Positions 59,898-64,000 of a DNA stretch of 64,000 bases are shown piece by piece. The stretch's first letter is position 1; every line of letters begins with the position of its first letter. The notes beneath the pieces are model-generated. The model was not told the origin of the DNA. It ran no database searches and worked only from the letters and a program-made list of their open reading frames with translations. Origin of the DNA: Paramecium sonneborni (taxonomy: Eukaryota > Ciliophora > Oligohymenophorea > Peniculida > Parameciidae); the NCBI GenBank assembly GCA_905182985.1, contig CAJJDN010000122.1, positions 133,630 to 197,629 on the forward strand. Direction: 5' to 3'. A program made the translations under genes and the position numbers.

Positions 59898-61473
59898 ATG
59901 TAATAGTAATTTGATTAAAACATAAGGAAATTGGGGGATTATCAATTTGATTCTAAATATCTTTTGGGAGAAGGTGCATTTGGGAAAGTTTACAGGGGAA
60001 ATAAAATAAGTACAAATATGGAAGTGGCAATAAAGAAAATAGATAGTTAAATGATAAATAAAGATTAGTATCTAATTGATGCACTTAGTATTAAAAGTAA
60101 ATAATAAAATAGATAGTGAGATACAAATAATGAAGTAATTGGATCATCCAAACATTGTAAAATTTATAGATAAATTTACGACAGATAGATCAATCTATAT
60201 TGTGACAGAATTTTGTGCTGATGGTGATTTAAGAAATATAATGAAAGGTAGAAAGATTCCTGAAACAGAAGTTAATTAAATATTTTGTTAATTAGCAAGT
60301 GGTTTTAAAGAATTAGTAAAAGCAAATATAATTCATCGTGATCTTAAACCAGCTAACATTATGAATCATAGAGGAACAGTTAAGATAGCTGATTTTGGAT
60401 TTTCTAAAATAGTTGATAATTTTAGTGGAGATTTACTTAGAACATGTGTAGGATCACCATTGTACATGGCACCATAAATATTAAGAAAAGAAAAATATAC
60501 TACTAAATCAGATATATGGTCATTAGGTATAATATACTATGAAATGATTTATGGTAATTCACCATGGACAGGTGTTGATGAAAAGAGTTTAACATAAAAT
60601 ATTATGAAATAACCACTTAAATTTCATAATCATATTCAATTATCTGATTTTGGAAGAAATTTTATTATTAAAGCTTTAGAAAAAGAAGAATCTAAAAGAA
60701 TGGAATGGAATGAACTATTTCTTATGTTCGAATAATAAAAGAGATCATTACCTTAATCTAATATCAAATTTGATAAAAATAAATCTCCCATGCTTGATTC
60801 TCCTATACCTCCTTAATTTAATGATGCTTAAAATTAGCAATTTATAACTTAAATAAATTAACTTAACTTATAAAGAATGCATTTAAACTTTTCTCATTTT
60901 GTCAATGTTGAAATTACTTAACATATTTCAACTATCACTTAATATTATAAAAAAGAATTACATTTTGAATTATTATGTTTACTCTCAGCTAAATTTACTG
61001 CTAATTCATTTAAACTGTTATATTCAAAAGTATTTTTATTAATAGAATCTAATAAAAAATCTAATGAATATTCCAAATACATAAACTAACTCTAAAATGA
61101 ATATTAATTAGCTACTGAGTTATGTACTAATACCTTGTAGTACTTCGATAGAATTGGTTTACTATCTAATATAAAACAATTAGCTGATTTTTAAACATTC
61201 ATTGATGTTTCTGAATTAAATTAAAACCAACTTTTGTCTATTGAGAAAATCATTAAAGAAAGAGTTCAAAGTGTAGCTAAGTAAATGCTATCTACATCCA
61301 AAGAAACTGAAGTATTAATCCTTTTAGATTACATGATGGAAATGTGTCTTAACAGAAGTAAAATTTTGAATGGAAATCCCAATGTTGACTTTTCATTTAT
61401 CCAAGAAAGAAAAATACAACAAGATTATAATTCATACTTAAATTACAAATTAAGTGAAATGTAAGGTTATTGA
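59898..61473 (+). CDS. ULK/ATG1-like protein kinase
   Basis: Protein of 516 aa with one 25-nt intron (60088-60112). The start ATG is followed directly by TAA TAG TAA (three Gln). Kinase motifs: LLGEGAFGKVYRG, VAIKKID, LDHPNIVKFIDKF, VTEFCADGDL, HRDLKPANIM, IADFGFSK, GSPLYMAPQIL and SDIWSLGIIYYEMIYG. GSPLYMAP and the short activation loop are typical of ULK/unc-51 kinases. The C-terminal ~230 aa are helical and may be the MIT-like EAT domain of that group. ULK kinases act in autophagy or cilium assembly. Confidence 0.88.
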
Positions 61474-62282
61474 CTTTTCAAAGTATATCATTATAGAATT
61501 AATCTATTTTAAACACATGTCTTATCTATTCTATCTATGATTCAATCTCTTTCTAATATACCACCACAATCTCCTATTCCTATACTTATTTATCTTTATT
61601 TTCTCTATTCAATTAAGTAATCATATTTAAGAAGTTTTATTAACAAAGAGCTCATTATTATTACATCAATTAAACTATTCAAGCTTTATTTCTATTTAAT
61701 AATTCTCTATAACCATATAATTTTCAATTTTATATTTATTTTTAAATTATTATTATAAAATAAAAAAAGGAAAACTTACTTATTTGGATTTTGATCTAAA
61801 TTAATTATAATGTTATGGCATTAAAAATAGAAAATTAAATTCAATTCCGAATGGTACAATTTGCTATAAATATTCTAATAATTCAGTACAAAACGAAACA
61901 TTTTTGTACAAAAGTGTAAAAAAGTATTAAACTTAATGTAATATACAAAATAGTAAATAATTTATAGTTTACAAATTAAGCTGATAAAAATTTTTAAAAT
62001 TAGTTTTTTGTTCAAAAAAAGTATACAAATACTATGTGGTTCTAAATGAGTTTATTGGATATAGAGAAAGATTTTGTATAGTATTAAAGCAAATGAAGTT
62101 ATTAATTATTTAAGTATCTCTAATCAAAAAGTTGCTTTGGTTTAAGTGAATAAACTGACGATAATTGTTTTAATTTAGATTATTATTATAATCAAATTAA
62201 TCAGAATTTAACAACAGTTTCAATTCTATAAAGTTGATTTAAATTACAAACAAGAATTTATTAAATAAAATTGAAACTTCAA
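61474..62282. other. intergenic, nothing seen
   Basis: AT-rich spacer of 0.8 kb between plus-strand genes, no coding frame recognised. Confidence 0.45.
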
Positions 62283-62843
62283 ATGGCTTAACTTTCTACT
62301 AATAGATTTTCGCTGCCTATTATTGGATAAAGAGATAGTAGTATTAAATAAATATCTGTGGCAAGAACAATGAGACCTTCTCTTTTTCTAAATTAAATAG
62401 ACCTAATTCCTTATTCTTTAAAGACAGAGGTAGAAACTATAGAAAGAAATATTAACAAACCCATTCATACAGAAATTGAAAGTGATCCATTAATAGAGGT
62501 TTCTTACCATTTAAAATTTCCAAAATTGGACACCTAGAGAACATAAAAATTATAACAATCCTTACCTGATTTGCCTCTTTTCAATAAAGAATCTAGAAAT
62601 GTTTCTCCTAATGATTATTAGAGAAACACCAGAAGAACTAGATTGTTTTTGAGACGATAAGACACAAAAATAGATGCTCCAGTAGAAAAAATTCAAAGAA
62701 AGAGAGTGGAGTTCAAGAAGTCTTTGGTTGTAATTGATTTAGAGACTGGTGTTTAAGATAAATAAGAATTGAATGAAGTAAAAAAACCATTAAGAAGGAT
62801 TGCACATTAAAAAACAAAATCTTACGAAAGAAAATAATAGTGA
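62283..62843 (+). CDS. hypothetical basic protein
   Basis: Single exon, 186 aa. It starts MAQLSTNRFSLPIIGQRDSS. It is rich in Arg, Lys and Pro (QRNTRRTRLFLRRQDTK) without recognisable domain, membrane segment or signal. Probably disordered. Confidence 0.55.
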
Positions 62844-63009
62844 ATGTTGTGGATCTTATGCCTTGACTAATTTATTTATAAATTGATTAATAAGATAAAT
62901 TTACATAATTTTTTATAGTAGTTATTTCCATTTTTCAACTAGACAAAGATTTAAAAATTTACAAAATATCAAAATAAAATTATAATGAGGAAAAATATAT
63001 TAATATATG

Positions 63010-63875
63010 TCATCTTTAAGAAATAAATGCCTTAATTTTTTGAGCTTCAATTGAATGAGATAATGAAATGTCCACATTTTTATATGATTTATGTTAAAAT
63101 CTTGAAGGCAAAGTCTAAAGATGAGGAACAGGAGGAATTCTTTTAATGAGCTTATCATCAATAGATTTTGCTATTTTCCGATCTTATTCTTGATTTATTT
63201 TATTTATTATATCATATCTTTGCATTACTTTATATGGAGGAGATTTAACTTTCTTATTGTTTAAGTATCTGCATGTAAATCTTAATTAATCAGGTTCTTA
63301 ATTTTTTAACTTCACTTATTTATCCATAATTTTTGTTCCTTTTCTATATTTCATAGATTCAATTGATCCAGATTTATATACTTAAGATGCATCTTTCAGA
63401 CTAGCACTTAGATGATTAATGAGATTATCATCAAAATTATTTTCTGATACTCTATATCTTAAAGGATTTGTGCTTGAGGTTTATGTAATGTTTGGAGTTT
63501 TTGGTTTATTAAAACAGTTGTTAAGATTTACAGGCAAAGATTATTTTATAACATTTGTTCGGTCTGAGGTCTTATTAATTATGCAAACCTTTTCTTATGA
63601 TGTAGGCTTAACTTTTTAATTAGGGCATTAACAATAACCAAAATACTTATTTTGGTGAGGTGTATATGAAACAGAATTGTGATATTACAATCTCAATTTT
63701 CTTTGTTTAGAATTACAAAATCCACTAATAAGAGGAGTAAAATTTTCTGGGAATTTTCCTCTTGAATTTGTTTGCTAAACTCTCTGATTCACAAAATCTA
63801 ACACATAATAGTTGCCATTTTCAATATTATATCTATTATAATACTAAATTTAAATTACACAAACTCTTTATCCAT
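63010..63875 (-). CDS. hypothetical disordered protein
   Basis: Protein of 279 aa with a 26-nt intron at 63833-63858, near the N-terminus (MDKEFVYNIENGNYYV). Basic and Asn/Ser-rich throughout, with short motifs such as YTPHQNKYFGYCQCPNQKV and IKRIPPVPHLQTLPSR. No family recognised. The splice is well supported: without it the start frame stops after 27 codons, with it the long frame gains an ATG. Confidence 0.6.
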
Positions 63876-64000
63876 TTAAAAATAAAAAATATCGTATCAG
63901 AATTTAATTTTTCTCAACTTGAATAGAGAGAGAAGAATGAGATAGAATTGAAAACTTTTTGTGAAATAATTATATATTTGTAATATAAATCACTTTAATT

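Overview
The window is eukaryotic and reads as macronuclear (somatic) DNA of a ciliate, almost certainly Paramecium. The proof is internal. Recognisable proteins read through only if TAA and TAG code for glutamine and TGA is the sole stop. Frames are interrupted by very small GT...AG introns, nearly all 20-31 nt here. The DNA is strongly AT-rich and genes lie tens to a few hundred bases apart on both strands. Nearly every spliced model below closes to an exact multiple of three. Reading with the standard code gives only short shadow frames, so I ignored it. No telomere repeat, rRNA, tRNA, CRISPR array or transposon was recognised, and promoters and terminators cannot be called from this sequence.

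Layout. 0.2-5.3 kb: a cyclic-nucleotide-binding protein, a decayed kinase, proteasome subunit alpha-2 and a decayed mitochondrial ferredoxin. 5.5-13 kb: three hybrid histidine kinase-response regulator genes in tandem, followed by 1.3 kb that may hold the remains of a fourth. 14.3-26.7 kb: a mixed dense block with a winged-helix protein, coiled-coil protein, Rab2-like GTPase, aspartic protease, ERF4/GOLGA7 protein, GAF protein, VPS9-like protein, ITPK-like kinase and a glutamine-rich repeat protein. 27.1-34.2 kb: the gene for intraflagellar transport protein IFT122, broken into three overlapping pieces around two single-N gaps. The apparent repeats are two unmerged contig overlaps of 1294 and 1431 bp, and removing them restores one gene of 1252 codons. 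34.6-39.6 kb: two convergent CDPK-like pseudokinases flanking an unknown gene; a third lies at 56.9 kb. 39.7-51.4 kb: a secreted Cys-rich protein, thymidine kinase, COA6-like protein, two kinases, an aspartic protease, a gene with an apparent frameshift, an alpha/beta hydrolase and an ankyrin-repeat protein. 51.9-54.9 kb: three tandem genes for RING-like zinc-finger proteins. 58.7-63.9 kb: a ciliary microtubule inner protein (CIMIP2/FAM166-like), an ULK-like kinase and three unrecognised proteins.

The genes do not form an operon or one pathway. The themes are signalling (kinases, pseudokinases, phosphorelay, cyclic nucleotide, GAF, inositol phosphate), membrane traffic (Rab2, VPS9-like, ERF4) and cilia (IFT122, CIMIP2). 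The points most worth pursuing are the three CDPK-like pseudokinases, the histidine kinase array in which two of three copies have lost the ATP-lid motif, the RING triplet, and the IFT122 assembly artefact.
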